The translations under genes and the position numbers were made by a program. From Sphingobacterium athyrii (GTDB taxonomy: Bacteria > Bacteroidota > Bacteroidia > Sphingobacteriales > Sphingobacteriaceae): a DNA stretch of 64,000 nt. The first letter of the stretch is position 1, and each line of letters starts with the position of its first letter. The stretch covers positions 248,614 to 312,613 of the forward strand of contig NZ_QCXX01000004.1 of assembly GCF_003071065.1 (NCBI RefSeq), given 5' to 3'. Shown here piece by piece: positions 34,376 to 42,659 of this stretch. The notes beneath the pieces were generated by a model. The model was not told the origin of the DNA and made no database searches. It saw nothing but the letters and a program-made list of their open reading frames with translations.

Positions 34376-36202
34376 ATGATAAAAGAATGTCTAAACTTCT
34401 TAAATTTACGTCAAGCTTTTTTGCTTGTTTTTGCATGTTTTGTTTGTAACTTTGCGGAAGCACAGCAAAATGCTTGGATTCGAATAAACCAATTAGGCTA
34501 TACTCCGACAGGAAAAAAGGTCGCGGTATGGGGCGGGAAATCAATCAGGCAGCTTCGTTCTTTTGAAGTTAAAAATGCACAGACAGGTAAAACGGTTTAT
34601 ATTCATCCAGTAGGGAAGGATTTTGGTGGCTATGGCCCTTTTGTTCAGAGTTTTCGATTTGATTTCTCGGCCATGCAGGATACCGGACGCTTTTTTATCC
34701 AGGTCGGGGAGGTTAAATCTCCTGACTTTAGAGTTGCGCCTGATGTTTATAGGGGGGCGGCAGATTTTGTGTTGCGCTACATGCGTCAACAACGGACATT
34801 GTTCAATCCTTTTTTGAAGGATAGCTGTCATACGCACGATGGTTTTACGCTGTATGCTGGTAAAGTGGGGATTGCAGATAGTACACATATCGATGCTGGT
34901 GGAGGATGGCATGACGCGTCTGATTATTTGCAGTATGCAACTACCTCGGCCAATGCGACATTTCATCTGCTGGCAGCCTATCGTGACTTTCCACAGGTAT
35001 TTGCTGATCAAAAGCAGGCCAATGGTCTGGATGGGAAGAACGGCCGTGCTGATATATTGGATGAAGCTAAATGGGGACTGGACTGGTTGTTGAAGATGCA
35101 TCCAAAGGCAAATCAGATGTATAATCAGATTGCGGATGACCGGGATCACGCCAGTATGCGCATGCCCAAGGAGGATCCGTATTATGGTCGTGGATTTGAA
35201 CGCCCAGTGTATTTCATAGATGGCGAGCCGCAACAACGGGGCAAGTTTATGAATAACACCACGGGGACAAGTTCTACAGCAGGAAAGTTTAGCAGTGCTT
35301 TCCGTTTGGGATCTGTGCTTTTTGGCAAGCAGGATAAAAAATATGCAAAATTGCTGTCGCGGAAAGCGGAGACAGCTTATGCGTATGCAAATATAAAACC
35401 CGGGGTGACACAGACGGTTTCGGTCAAATCACCCTATATCTATGCGGAAGACAATTGGGTGGATGATATGCAGCTGGCGGCAGCAATGGGATTTTCGGCA
35501 ACAAAGAAAAACAAGTTTGCCGAGGAGGCCATGCAGTATGCCAGACAGGAAAAAATAACACCCTGGATGATAACAGATACAGCTGCACATTATCAGTGGT
35601 ATCCTTTTATCAACTTGGGACATTATGAATTAGCAAAAAAATTAAAAGGACAGGATCGCGAGGAGATTGTTTCATATTATAGGCAAGGTATTGAAGAGGT
35701 TAATAAACGTGCGGAGCAAAATGCATTTTTGAGAGGGGTTCCTTTTATCTGGTGCAGTAACAATCTAACTGTTTCGTTCGCCATGCAATGCCTTTGGTAT
35801 AAAGAGCTGACAGGAGATAATCAGTTTGATGAACTGGAACAGGCAAACTTTGACTGGCTCTTTGGTGCGAATCCATGGGGGACAAGCATGGTCTACGGAC
35901 TTCCCTCCCGGGGTGATACTCCGGTTGATCCGCATTCTGCTTTTACCTATCTGGGTAAGCACCCGATTGACGGTGGACTGGTGGATGGCCCGATCATGGC
36001 ATCTACTTATCGGAACCTGATCGGTATAAAACTGAATAATCCCGATAGTTATGCTGAATTTCAGAGTGACCTTGCCGTCTATCATGACGATTATGGTGAC
36101 TACAGCACCAATGAGCCTACCATGGATGGGACGGCTTCGTTGATCTACTTGCTGGCAGCTAAAGAAGGAAAGGCATTGGAGGAGCCTGTGGGAAAAAAGT
36201 AA
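34376..36202 (+). CDS. glycoside hydrolase family 9 enzyme with N-terminal Ig-like domain
   Basis: 608 residues. Signal peptide (about 1-29, ending NFAEAQ). A CelD_N-type Ig-like domain follows (about 32-120, IRINQLGYTPTGKKVAVW). The GH9 (alpha/alpha)6 barrel from 125 has the catalytic-base block WHDASDY (D180, D183), NGRADILDEAKWGLDWLLKMHP and the C-terminal acid E580 in NEPTMDGTA. GH9 enzymes are usually endo-glucanases but the family also holds exo-glucosaminidases, which would suit this amino-sugar operon. The last codons are GGA AAA AAG TAA, a slippery heptamer at the stop; a -1 shift would continue into the deacetylase frame. Confidence 0.9.
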   Translation: MIKECLNFLNLRQAFLLVFACFVCNFAEAQQNAWIRINQLGYTPTGKKVAVWGGKSIRQLRSFEVKNAQTGKTVYIHPVGKDFGGYGPFVQSFRFDFSAMQDTGRFFIQVGEVKSPDFRVAPDVYRGAADFVLRYMRQQRTLFNPFLKDSCHTHDGFTLYAGKVGIADSTHIDAGGGWHDASDYLQYATTSANATFHLLAAYRDFPQVFADQKQANGLDGKNGRADILDEAKWGLDWLLKMHPKANQMYNQIADDRDHASMRMPKEDPYYGRGFERPVYFIDGEPQQRGKFMNNTTGTSSTAGKFSSAFRLGSVLFGKQDKKYAKLLSRKAETAYAYANIKPGVTQTVSVKSPYIYAEDNWVDDMQLAAAMGFSATKKNKFAEEAMQYARQEKITPWMITDTAAHYQWYPFINLGHYELAKKLKGQDREEIVSYYRQGIEEVNKRAEQNAFLRGVPFIWCSNNLTVSFAMQCLWYKELTGDNQFDELEQANFDWLFGANPWGTSMVYGLPSRGDTPVDPHSAFTYLGKHPIDGGLVDGPIMASTYRNLIGIKLNNPDSYAEFQSDLAVYHDDYGDYSTNEPTMDGTASLIYLLAAKEGKALEEPVGKK

Positions 36203-36232
36203 GCAGGGATGTCTTCGGGGCTATAGTCCGCG
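36178..36232 (+). other. candidate -1 ribosomal frameshift site joining GH9 and deacetylase
   Basis: GGAGGAG (36178-36184), a 8-10 base spacer, slippery A AAA AAG (36193-36199) in the zero frame, the UAA stop directly after it, and a modest hairpin CGGGGC-UAUA-GUCCGCG (36216-36232). The order matches the known dnaX-type signal. After a -1 slip, translation reads VSRDVFGAIVRGDSTVKK and runs into the deacetylase without a stop. Confidence 0.5.
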
Positions 36233-36243
36233 GCGATTCTACA

Positions 36244-36897
36244 GTGAAAAAAGTGGCTTTACTTTTTACGGGTCACGATTTATCGGAGGGGACAGATGCG
36301 GTTTTGAATAGTTTAAAGCATCATCATGTGAAAGGGAATTTTTTTCTTACGGGGGACTACCTGCGGAATGCAGGTTTCAAACCTTATGTTCGAAGGATGT
36401 TAAAAGACGGACATGTGGTGTCTGGGCATTCCGATAAGCATCTCCTGATCAGTGACTGGGGAAGCCGTGATGAATTGCTGGTCAGCCGGGATTCATTCCT
36501 GCGGGATCTGAAGACCAATGTGGGGGAGCTGGCACTTTCGGGGATTGATACCTGTCAACTGCGTCATTATATTCCTTCTTATGAATGGTATAATAGTCAG
36601 ACGGTAGCATGGGCAAAGGAAATAGGGCTGTCTTCAATCAACTACACGCCCGGAATACGGACTGCCGCAGATTATACCTATCCAGAAATGGGTGAACGTT
36701 ATCTGTCCTCCATTGCGATTTTGGAGGGACTTTGGTCGTATGAAGAGAAGTTCGGCCTGAATGGTTTTATGATTTTGGTCCATATGGGGACGGATGAAAG
36801 ACGGAAAGATAAATTGTATCATCATTTGGATGATATGATCAATATATTAAAAAAGAAAGGTTATCAAATAGTGGATATACCCGGTTTATTGAATTAA
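36244..36897 (+). CDS. polysaccharide deacetylase-family domain (NodB-like), possibly the C-terminal half of a frameshift fusion
   Basis: 217 residues from a GTG start; the open frame extends upstream to 36163 without ATG. Features of the NodB fold are present: ALLFTGHDLSEG in place of the usual TFDDG motif, the metal pair H62 and H66 in GHSDKH, IPSYEWYN in place of RPPYG, and LVHMGT with H180. The first motif is altered, so activity is uncertain. It lacks a signal peptide although its substrates would be outside the cytoplasm. The in-frame residues just upstream (GAIVRGDST) look like part of the domain. Both points favour translation as an extension of GH9, giving about 840 residues. As a separate protein it would be cytoplasmic. 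Confidence 0.75.
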   Translation: MKKVALLFTGHDLSEGTDAVLNSLKHHHVKGNFFLTGDYLRNAGFKPYVRRMLKDGHVVSGHSDKHLLISDWGSRDELLVSRDSFLRDLKTNVGELALSGIDTCQLRHYIPSYEWYNSQTVAWAKEIGLSSINYTPGIRTAADYTYPEMGERYLSSIAILEGLWSYEEKFGLNGFMILVHMGTDERRKDKLYHHLDDMINILKKKGYQIVDIPGLLN

Positions 36898-36918
36898 GAA
36901 ATACAATATATATTAAGA

Positions 36919-37731
36919 ATGGTTAATACAACGGAGAAAGATTCGAATTATCAGGATTTGGACAAGATGTCTGTACATGAATTATTGACTAATATCAATA
37001 ACGAGGATAAATCTGTGCCGCTAGCTGTTGAAAGGTCTATTCCTCAGATCGAAGCATTGGTTAAGGTTACTGTGGAGAAAATGAAGGCTGGTGGTCGGAC
37101 TTTTTATATTGGAGCTGGTACAAGTGGTCGACTGGGAGTCTTAGATGCATCTGAATTGCCTCCGACTTATGGTGTGCCATTTGAGTGGATTATCGGGTTA
37201 ATTGCAGGCGGGGATACTGCGATCCGCAAAGCCGTGGAATTTGCGGAAGATGATCTGGAACAGGCTTGGAAGGATATGGAAGCATATGATATAGACGAAA
37301 ATGATGTCGTTATCGGTATTGCTGCGTCGGGTACCACACCTTATGTCATCGGTGGTCTGAAGACCGCAAACGAGAGGGGGCTGGTAACAGGATGTATTGT
37401 CTGTAACGGTGGTTCTCCGATTGCTGAAATTGCACAGTATCCTGTTGAGGTTATTGTGGGTCCCGAATTTGTGACGGGTTCTACCCGTATGAAATCTGGT
37501 ACCGCACAAAAGCTTGTATTAAATATGTTTAGCACGGCGGTTATGATTCAGCTTGGGCGTGTGAAGGGAAATAAAATGGTCGATATGCAACTATCAAACC
37601 ATAAATTGGTCGGTCGTGGCGTACGGATCATCATGGATCAGACAGGAGCTACAGAAGAAGATGCGGCGGTTTTGCTGGAACAATTTGGCAATGTAAGGCA
37701 AGCGATCGAAGCTTATCAGGCGACACATTAA
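36919..37731 (+). CDS. murQ: N-acetylmuramic acid 6-phosphate etherase
   Basis: 270 residues, somewhat shorter than the ~300 of E. coli MurQ. It cleaves the lactyl ether of MurNAc-6-P to give GlcNAc-6-P and D-lactate in the cytoplasm. One SIS domain with FYIGAGTSGRLGVLDASELPPT carries the catalytic glutamate E79. GIAASGTTPYVIGGL and VGPEFVTGSTRMKSGTAQKL are the other signature blocks, the last being the MurQ/GckR PROSITE-type pattern. It follows the deacetylase by 21 bp and precedes a sodium symporter by 37 bp. NagA, encoded at 7.9 kb, takes its product onward. No MurNAc kinase is encoded in the window. Confidence 0.96.
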   Translation: MVNTTEKDSNYQDLDKMSVHELLTNINNEDKSVPLAVERSIPQIEALVKVTVEKMKAGGRTFYIGAGTSGRLGVLDASELPPTYGVPFEWIIGLIAGGDTAIRKAVEFAEDDLEQAWKDMEAYDIDENDVVIGIAASGTTPYVIGGLKTANERGLVTGCIVCNGGSPIAEIAQYPVEVIVGPEFVTGSTRMKSGTAQKLVLNMFSTAVMIQLGRVKGNKMVDMQLSNHKLVGRGVRIIMDQTGATEEDAAVLLEQFGNVRQAIEAYQATH

Positions 37732-37768
37732 AATCATCAGCTATCAAATCACCTATTAAAAACAAACT

Positions 37769-39259
37769 ATGTCACCAGTTATATTATTATCCTTTATTGT
37801 GATCTACTTTGCGGTCTTACTCGCAGTAGCGCACTTCACCTCAAAAGGATCTTCGGATAATTCCACCTTTTTTGTTGCCAACCGAAATTCGAAATGGTAT
37901 ATGGTGGCCTTTGGGATGATTGGTACCGCACTCTCCGGGGTGACCTTTATCTCGGTTCCGGGTGCTGTGGGGGCATCTGAATTCAGCTATTTTCAATTTG
38001 TTCTTGGAAATGCAGTAGGCTTCGTCATAATCGCTTATGTATTGCTTCCGTTGTACTATAGAATGAACCTGACCTCCATCTACACCTATCTGGAAGAACG
38101 TTTTGGACATACGACTTATAAAACCGGCGCAGCGATCTTCTTGGTTTCCCGTACCATCGGTTCGGCCTTTCGCTTATACCTGGTCGCAATTGTCTTGCAA
38201 CACTTTATTTTTGATGCCTGGAACGTACCTTTCGCAGTTACTGTAATAATCTGTCTGGTGCTTATTTGGCTATATACGAATAAAGGGGGCTTAAAGACGA
38301 TTATTGTCACAGATACCCTACAGACGACCTTTTTAGTGACCGCCGTCATTCTTTCAATTTATTTTATGGCCAAAGGATTGGATTTTGGAATTGTGGATAC
38401 GTTCGAAGCAGTCAAAGAAAGCAGCTATTCCAAAATCTTCTTCTGGGATGATTTTGTGGGCAGTAAGGCCAATTTTTGGAAGCAATTCCTGGGCGGAATT
38501 TTTGTTACCATTGCCATGACAGGGCTTGATCAGGATCTGATGCAAAAGAATCTGTCAATGGGAACGATCAAAGAAGCGCAGAAGAATATGATTACATTCA
38601 CAAGCGTATTTGTGGTGATCAATATTTTCTTTTTGGCTGTGGGCGCTTTATTATATATCTACGCTGCAAAAAATGGTATTGATGTCTCGCAATTAGCGAC
38701 CCGTGATTACCTGTACCCGGAGATTGCGTTGAATCATCTTGCTATCGTTCCGGCGATCATCTTTATGATGGGACTGACAGCGGCAACTTTTGCAACAACG
38801 GATAGCGCGCTGACAGCATTGACAACTTCGTTCTGCGTGGATTTTCTGAACTTTAATAAAAAGGAAAATCCAAATGATCCTGCTCTTGTCAAACAGCGTA
38901 ATTATGTCCACTTTGCTTTTTCGATTGTTATGTTGCTTGTTATTCTCGTATTTAAGCTTATCAATGATGATTCTGTAGTAAATGCAATATTTACTGCGGC
39001 AAGCTACACCTATGGGCCACTATTGGGACTGTTTGTTTTCGGGATCTTCACAAAATCTGCTGTGCGGGATAAGGCGGTGCCTTATATCTGTGTGCTTTCG
39101 CCTACGGTATTGTATTTATTGAAAACTTATGTGATTGAAGTATATACACCTTATGTGATCGGGCTCGACTTGATTATCATCAATGGTTTTATCACTTTCT
39201 TGATGCTTTTGATCAGCTCTCCAGGTAAAGCGGACGAAAAGGCGCTTTCTCATAACTAA
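37769..39259 (+). CDS. sodium:solute symporter (SSS family), probable amino-sugar importer
   Basis: 496 residues with about 13 hydrophobic segments and the SSS fold. Landmarks are SNTFFVANR-like opening (STFFVANRNSKWYMVAFGMIGTALSGVTF), FRLYLVAIVLQ and GLTAATFATTDSALTALTTSFCVDF, the last being the conserved helix with the sodium-site serines and threonines. It lies in the inner membrane. Its place directly after murQ suggests MurNAc or a related amino sugar as cargo, as proposed for the MurT gene in Tannerella; this is inference. It is the last gene of the operon. Confidence 0.9.
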   Translation: MSPVILLSFIVIYFAVLLAVAHFTSKGSSDNSTFFVANRNSKWYMVAFGMIGTALSGVTFISVPGAVGASEFSYFQFVLGNAVGFVIIAYVLLPLYYRMNLTSIYTYLEERFGHTTYKTGAAIFLVSRTIGSAFRLYLVAIVLQHFIFDAWNVPFAVTVIICLVLIWLYTNKGGLKTIIVTDTLQTTFLVTAVILSIYFMAKGLDFGIVDTFEAVKESSYSKIFFWDDFVGSKANFWKQFLGGIFVTIAMTGLDQDLMQKNLSMGTIKEAQKNMITFTSVFVVINIFFLAVGALLYIYAAKNGIDVSQLATRDYLYPEIALNHLAIVPAIIFMMGLTAATFATTDSALTALTTSFCVDFLNFNKKENPNDPALVKQRNYVHFAFSIVMLLVILVFKLINDDSVVNAIFTAASYTYGPLLGLFVFGIFTKSAVRDKAVPYICVLSPTVLYLLKTYVIEVYTPYVIGLDLIIINGFITFLMLLISSPGKADEKALSHN

Positions 39260-39264
39260 GCTGC

Positions 39265-39272
39265 TATATTTG
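39265..39272 (+). promoter_or_regulatory. -7 promoter element of the purine nucleoside phosphorylase gene
   Basis: TATATTTG, full match to TAnnTTTG. Transcription would start near 39277-39279, exactly where the leader hairpin begins. No clear -33 TTG is seen. Confidence 0.5.
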
Positions 39273-39279
39273 ATTTGTG

Positions 39280-39327
39280 CGTACAAAAAAATTAAGTTAA
39301 GTTTGAGATACTTAGTTTTTTTGTACG
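39280..39327 (+). other. leader hairpin abutting the phosphorylase start codon
   Basis: An 18-bp inverted repeat (CGTACAAAAAAATTAAGT with ACTTAGTTTTTTTGTACG, one G-U) around a 12-base loop. The 3' arm ends one base before the ATG. It would fill the whole 5' leader and could also terminate transcripts arriving from the symporter gene. Confidence 0.65.
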
Positions 39328-39328
39328 T

Positions 39329-40144
39329 ATGTATCATAGCATAAATGAAACGACGGAGTTTATCCGTAGAAAAATTGGAGATTTTGCTCCAGAATTCGGT
39401 ATCATCCTTGGTACTGGTTTGGGTAAATTGGTTGATGAGATTGAAGTCGAGTATCAGCTGATGTATTCCAATATCCCTAACTTTCCCATCTCTACAGTCG
39501 AATTTCACTCCGGTAAATTAATTTTTGGAAAATTGAATGGTAGAAATGTGGTTGCCATGCAAGGAAGACTTCATTATTATGAAGGTTATGATATGCAGCA
39601 GATTACTTTTCCCATCCGGATCATGAAAGTGCTGGGTGTCAAAAAGCTCTTTGTGTCAAACGCTGCCGGATCGCTGAATCCGGAGGTCAGAAATGGGGAT
39701 CTGGGTATTATTGAGGACCATATCAATCTGTTGCCCGATAATCCATTGCGAGGGCAGAACCTAAGTGAATTCGGACCTCGTTTTCCGGATATGAGCGAAC
39801 CTTATAACCGTGCGATGATTGAACAGGCGCTTGAAATCGCGTCAAAGCACGGAATTACCGCACGAAAGGTTGTGTATGTCTCCTCGCAGGGACCAAATCT
39901 GGAAACAAAAGCTGAATACCGTTTCATGCGAATTATTGGGGGGGATGTAGTCGGTATGAGTACAGTACCGGAGGTAATTGTTGCCAATCATATGGCTCTT
40001 CCGGTGTTCGCGATTTCTGTTGTTACGGATGAGGGCTTTCACGATGTGTTAAAACCTGTCTCTTTGCAGGAAATCGTCGCTGTTGCAGAGAAAGCGGAAC
40101 CTAAGATGACATTAATTTTGAAAGAATTGATAGCTTTGCAGTAA
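39329..40144 (+). CDS. purine-nucleoside phosphorylase (trimeric PNP family)
   Basis: 271 residues, standard length. Phosphorolysis of inosine/guanosine-type nucleosides in the cytoplasm for purine salvage. Signature blocks: GIILGTGLG (phosphate loop), HSGKLIFG, MQGRLHYYEGYDM, VSNAAGSLNP, YVSSQGPNLETKAEYR, GMSTVPEVIVANH and SVVTDEG, which place it in the PNP/MTAP superfamily, PNP branch. It shares a transcript with the porin gene 23 bp downstream. The leader is a long hairpin that ends at the start codon, so expression may be controlled at translation. Confidence 0.95.
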   Translation: MYHSINETTEFIRRKIGDFAPEFGIILGTGLGKLVDEIEVEYQLMYSNIPNFPISTVEFHSGKLIFGKLNGRNVVAMQGRLHYYEGYDMQQITFPIRIMKVLGVKKLFVSNAAGSLNPEVRNGDLGIIEDHINLLPDNPLRGQNLSEFGPRFPDMSEPYNRAMIEQALEIASKHGITARKVVYVSSQGPNLETKAEYRFMRIIGGDVVGMSTVPEVIVANHMALPVFAISVVTDEGFHDVLKPVSLQEIVAVAEKAEPKMTLILKELIALQ

Positions 40145-40167
40145 ATTTAGACTATATACAATTTTAG

Positions 40168-42237
40168 ATGAAGTTGATCGTACGCGTATTAGCCGCACTG
40201 TGTGTCTTACTTGTTTGTTCCATGGATGTTATTGCGCAAAGCAAGGAGGAGTGGAGCAGCGCATTGGATTCGGCGAGAGCCAAAGAAGATGGGAAAAAAG
40301 ATTCGGTTATCCTGTCAGCAAAATATATTCGTTATGCGACATTGGATATGCTGAAAAAAGGAACTTATACAAGGCAAATAGATACTTCACACCGTAATTA
40401 TCAATATTATAATCCCCAAAATACGCCCTGGAATCCCAGTATAAATCTAGGGTCTTATGGTCTTGCCACACGCGATTTATTATTTCAGCCCAAAAAGACA
40501 ATCGGATTTCAGTCTGGATTCACGGCCTTGGAGCGTTATCTATTGAACCCGGATTCTGTTCAATATTTTAGGGCAAGGGCTCGCTATTCGGAACTGTCGG
40601 CTGTGGGATTCTTTTTCAATGATCAGGTCTTTCGGGCCCGGGTGGCGCAAAATATCAATTCGCAATGGAATATGAATGTTGATTTCCATTCAACAAAAAC
40701 AGATGGATTTTATCTAGGTCAGAGCTATGCTGATTTGAAAGCATCTATTGCCTCTTGGTATGAGTCGAAAAATAACCGGTATAATCTCTTAATTAATGCT
40801 GTATTCAATCGTTTGGATGCAATGGAAAATGGGTCTATCATCGAAGACCGGCCATTTGCTCCTGAAAATAGACAGGCTCCGGATCGGTTTATTCCTAAGT
40901 TTTATGACGCAGGTAGAACCGGGATACCACGATCAAAATGGTGGGATAATTCGCTGTTCCTGCGGCAGTCGCTCTATGTTGGTCGTATTGATACAGTAGA
41001 TAAGGGGAAGCCTACCCAGCAGATTTATCCGACAAACAGTATGGCGCACAATACAAGGATCCGGAAGCAGACGTATAACTTCTTTAAAAATATGAATGAC
41101 CAAAATGCCGCGTTACCTTACAATAATCAGGCATTAAGCTTGAATAATGATAAAACAGGCATTACTAATGTTTCCAATGAGTTTGAGTATAACTTTTTTC
41201 TTCGGGGCAAATCGATTTTTAAAAATGAAGCTAAGCTAAATCTGGCTTTCCAGCATGATATGAATTGGGTAGAGCAAAGTCAGGTAGACTCCCTGCGTTA
41301 CTATACCAATCAGGCCGCTTACCCTGAGCCTTTGAAAAAATTGCCGGATAGTACAACATTTGATCGTTTCTATCAGAATGGAATCGTTAAGGGGGAACTG
41401 GGCTACAAATTTTCGGATCGACTGGATTTTAGCCTGAAGGCCAATCAAATTGTTTTCGGACATAATATTGGTGATTTTCTCTATGAAGCAAAGGCGGATA
41501 TTTCCATGGGAGATAAAATCGGAAAGGTGACGCTTTCGGCTTATTCACAAAATAAATCACCCGAGATGGTCTTCGAAAACCTGAATTATACCTATGCAAA
41601 ATGGAATGATCTGGATCTAAAAAAGACTAAAATTCAGAATGTGGCCTTTCAATACCGCAACCCGACATTGGGGTTCAATGGAAAGGTCGAATATTTTCGG
41701 ATGAATAATTATACTTATTTTGAGGAATTATCAAATCCACAGAATGACCGGAAGAAAGATAAGTGGATCAATCCTGCGCAATTGGATAACGCTAATTTGC
41801 TGAAGGTAAGTGTGGGGCAGAAGTTTAAGCTTAATCATTTTACCCTGGACAATCTGGTGGTTTATCAAAAGACGGATCAGCAGAATATACTGGCGGTTCC
41901 CGAACTTTATACTTGGCACAGTCTTTATTACAGCAATCTCTTTTATAAAGTGATTGACTATAGTATTGGTATTGATGCTAAATTTAATACACCTTATGCC
42001 AATCCGAATTATTCGATAGGGACGGGACAGTTTTATAACGCTTATCAGCAGATCGAATTTTCGACTTATCCGATTATGGACTTATGGATCACGGCAAATA
42101 TACAGCGGGTCAATATGTTTTTAAGTTATAATTTCCTAAACCAGAATTTTTATCCGAATGGCTATTATACTGTTAGACGTTATCCGATGAATACAGCAAA
42201 CTTTAGATTTGGTATTTCGTGGAAGTTTTATGATTAA
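40168..42237 (+). CDS. putative outer-membrane porin (Porin_10 type)
   Basis: 689 residues. Signal peptide (1-24, ending DVIAQS), then a periplasmic N-terminal stretch of about 70 residues and a large beta-barrel. The barrel has alternating aromatic strands (for example FRARVAQNINSQWNMNVDFHSTKTDGFYLG and FRFGISWKFYD at the end, closing on an aromatic/acidic pair). It matches the family annotated as putative porin in Bacteroidota, often found next to purine nucleoside phosphorylase. There are no TonB plug motifs. It likely allows passive passage of small solutes, perhaps nucleosides given its neighbour. Confidence 0.8.
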   Translation: MKLIVRVLAALCVLLVCSMDVIAQSKEEWSSALDSARAKEDGKKDSVILSAKYIRYATLDMLKKGTYTRQIDTSHRNYQYYNPQNTPWNPSINLGSYGLATRDLLFQPKKTIGFQSGFTALERYLLNPDSVQYFRARARYSELSAVGFFFNDQVFRARVAQNINSQWNMNVDFHSTKTDGFYLGQSYADLKASIASWYESKNNRYNLLINAVFNRLDAMENGSIIEDRPFAPENRQAPDRFIPKFYDAGRTGIPRSKWWDNSLFLRQSLYVGRIDTVDKGKPTQQIYPTNSMAHNTRIRKQTYNFFKNMNDQNAALPYNNQALSLNNDKTGITNVSNEFEYNFFLRGKSIFKNEAKLNLAFQHDMNWVEQSQVDSLRYYTNQAAYPEPLKKLPDSTTFDRFYQNGIVKGELGYKFSDRLDFSLKANQIVFGHNIGDFLYEAKADISMGDKIGKVTLSAYSQNKSPEMVFENLNYTYAKWNDLDLKKTKIQNVAFQYRNPTLGFNGKVEYFRMNNYTYFEELSNPQNDRKKDKWINPAQLDNANLLKVSVGQKFKLNHFTLDNLVVYQKTDQQNILAVPELYTWHSLYYSNLFYKVIDYSIGIDAKFNTPYANPNYSIGTGQFYNAYQQIEFSTYPIMDLWITANIQRVNMFLSYNFLNQNFYPNGYYTVRRYPMNTANFRFGISWKFYD

Positions 42238-42307
42238 TTTCTGTGAAAATTATATGGGTGTTTCTTAGCTTGTTGCGGTTTTTGATGTAGAAAATCTTCG
42301 AAAATAA

Positions 42308-42338
42308 TTTTGAGAATAGAATTTTTAAGCTATATTTG
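42308..42338 (+). promoter_or_regulatory. promoter of the tRNA-Val cluster
   Basis: TTTTG (42308-42312), 18-bp spacer, TATATTTG (42331-42338): close to the Bacteroidota consensus. The first tRNA begins 39 bp downstream. Confidence 0.7.
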
Positions 42339-42376
42339 CACACGCAATTAGGGAACGGCGTTCTTTAAAAAAGTAT

Positions 42377-42451
42377 GGAGGCTTAGCTCAGCTGGTTCAG
42401 AGCATCTGCCTTACAAGCAGAGGGTCACTGGTTCGAATCCAGTAGCCTCCA
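42377..42451 (+). tRNA. tRNA-Val (anticodon TAC)
   Basis: 75 bases folding into a full cloverleaf: acceptor GGAGGCT/AGCCTCC, anticodon loop CTTACAA, T-loop TTCGAAT, discriminator A. CCA follows in the genome, possibly encoded. Confidence 0.97.
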
Positions 42452-42463
42452 CCATACAAAGAC

Positions 42464-42538
42464 GGAGAATTAGCTCAGCTGGTTCAGAGCATCTGCCTTA
42501 CAAGCAGAGGGTCACTGGTTCGAATCCAGTATTCTCCA
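42464..42538 (+). tRNA. tRNA-Val (anticodon TAC), acceptor variant
   Basis: 75 bases, identical to the preceding tRNA except for two compensated base pairs in the acceptor stem (GGAGAAT/ATTCTCC). CCA follows in the genome. Confidence 0.97.
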
Positions 42539-42550
42539 CCAATCCAAAAC

Positions 42551-42625
42551 GGAGGCTTAGCTCAGCTGGTTCAGAGCATCTGCCTTACAAGCAGAGGGTC
42601 ACTGGTTCGAATCCAGTAGCCTCCA
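42551..42625 (+). tRNA. tRNA-Val (anticodon TAC)
   Basis: 75 bases, identical to the first copy. The genome continues with CAA, so CCA must be added after transcription. Confidence 0.97.
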
Positions 42626-42626
42626 C

Positions 42627-42657
42627 AAAGCATCATCAAATGGTGCTTTTTTTTCGT
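42627..42657 (+). terminator. hairpin terminator between third and fourth tRNA-Val genes
   Basis: Nine-bp stem AAAGCATCA with TGGTGCTTT (one G-U), five-base loop, then eight T counted through the stem end. Confidence 0.7.
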
Positions 42658-42659
42658 TA

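Noticed and set aside
34541..35236. 231-codon antisense ORF within the GH9 gene
   Set aside because: It is the complement of a well-conserved GH9 coding region; composition is the mirror of GH9 codons with no family match.
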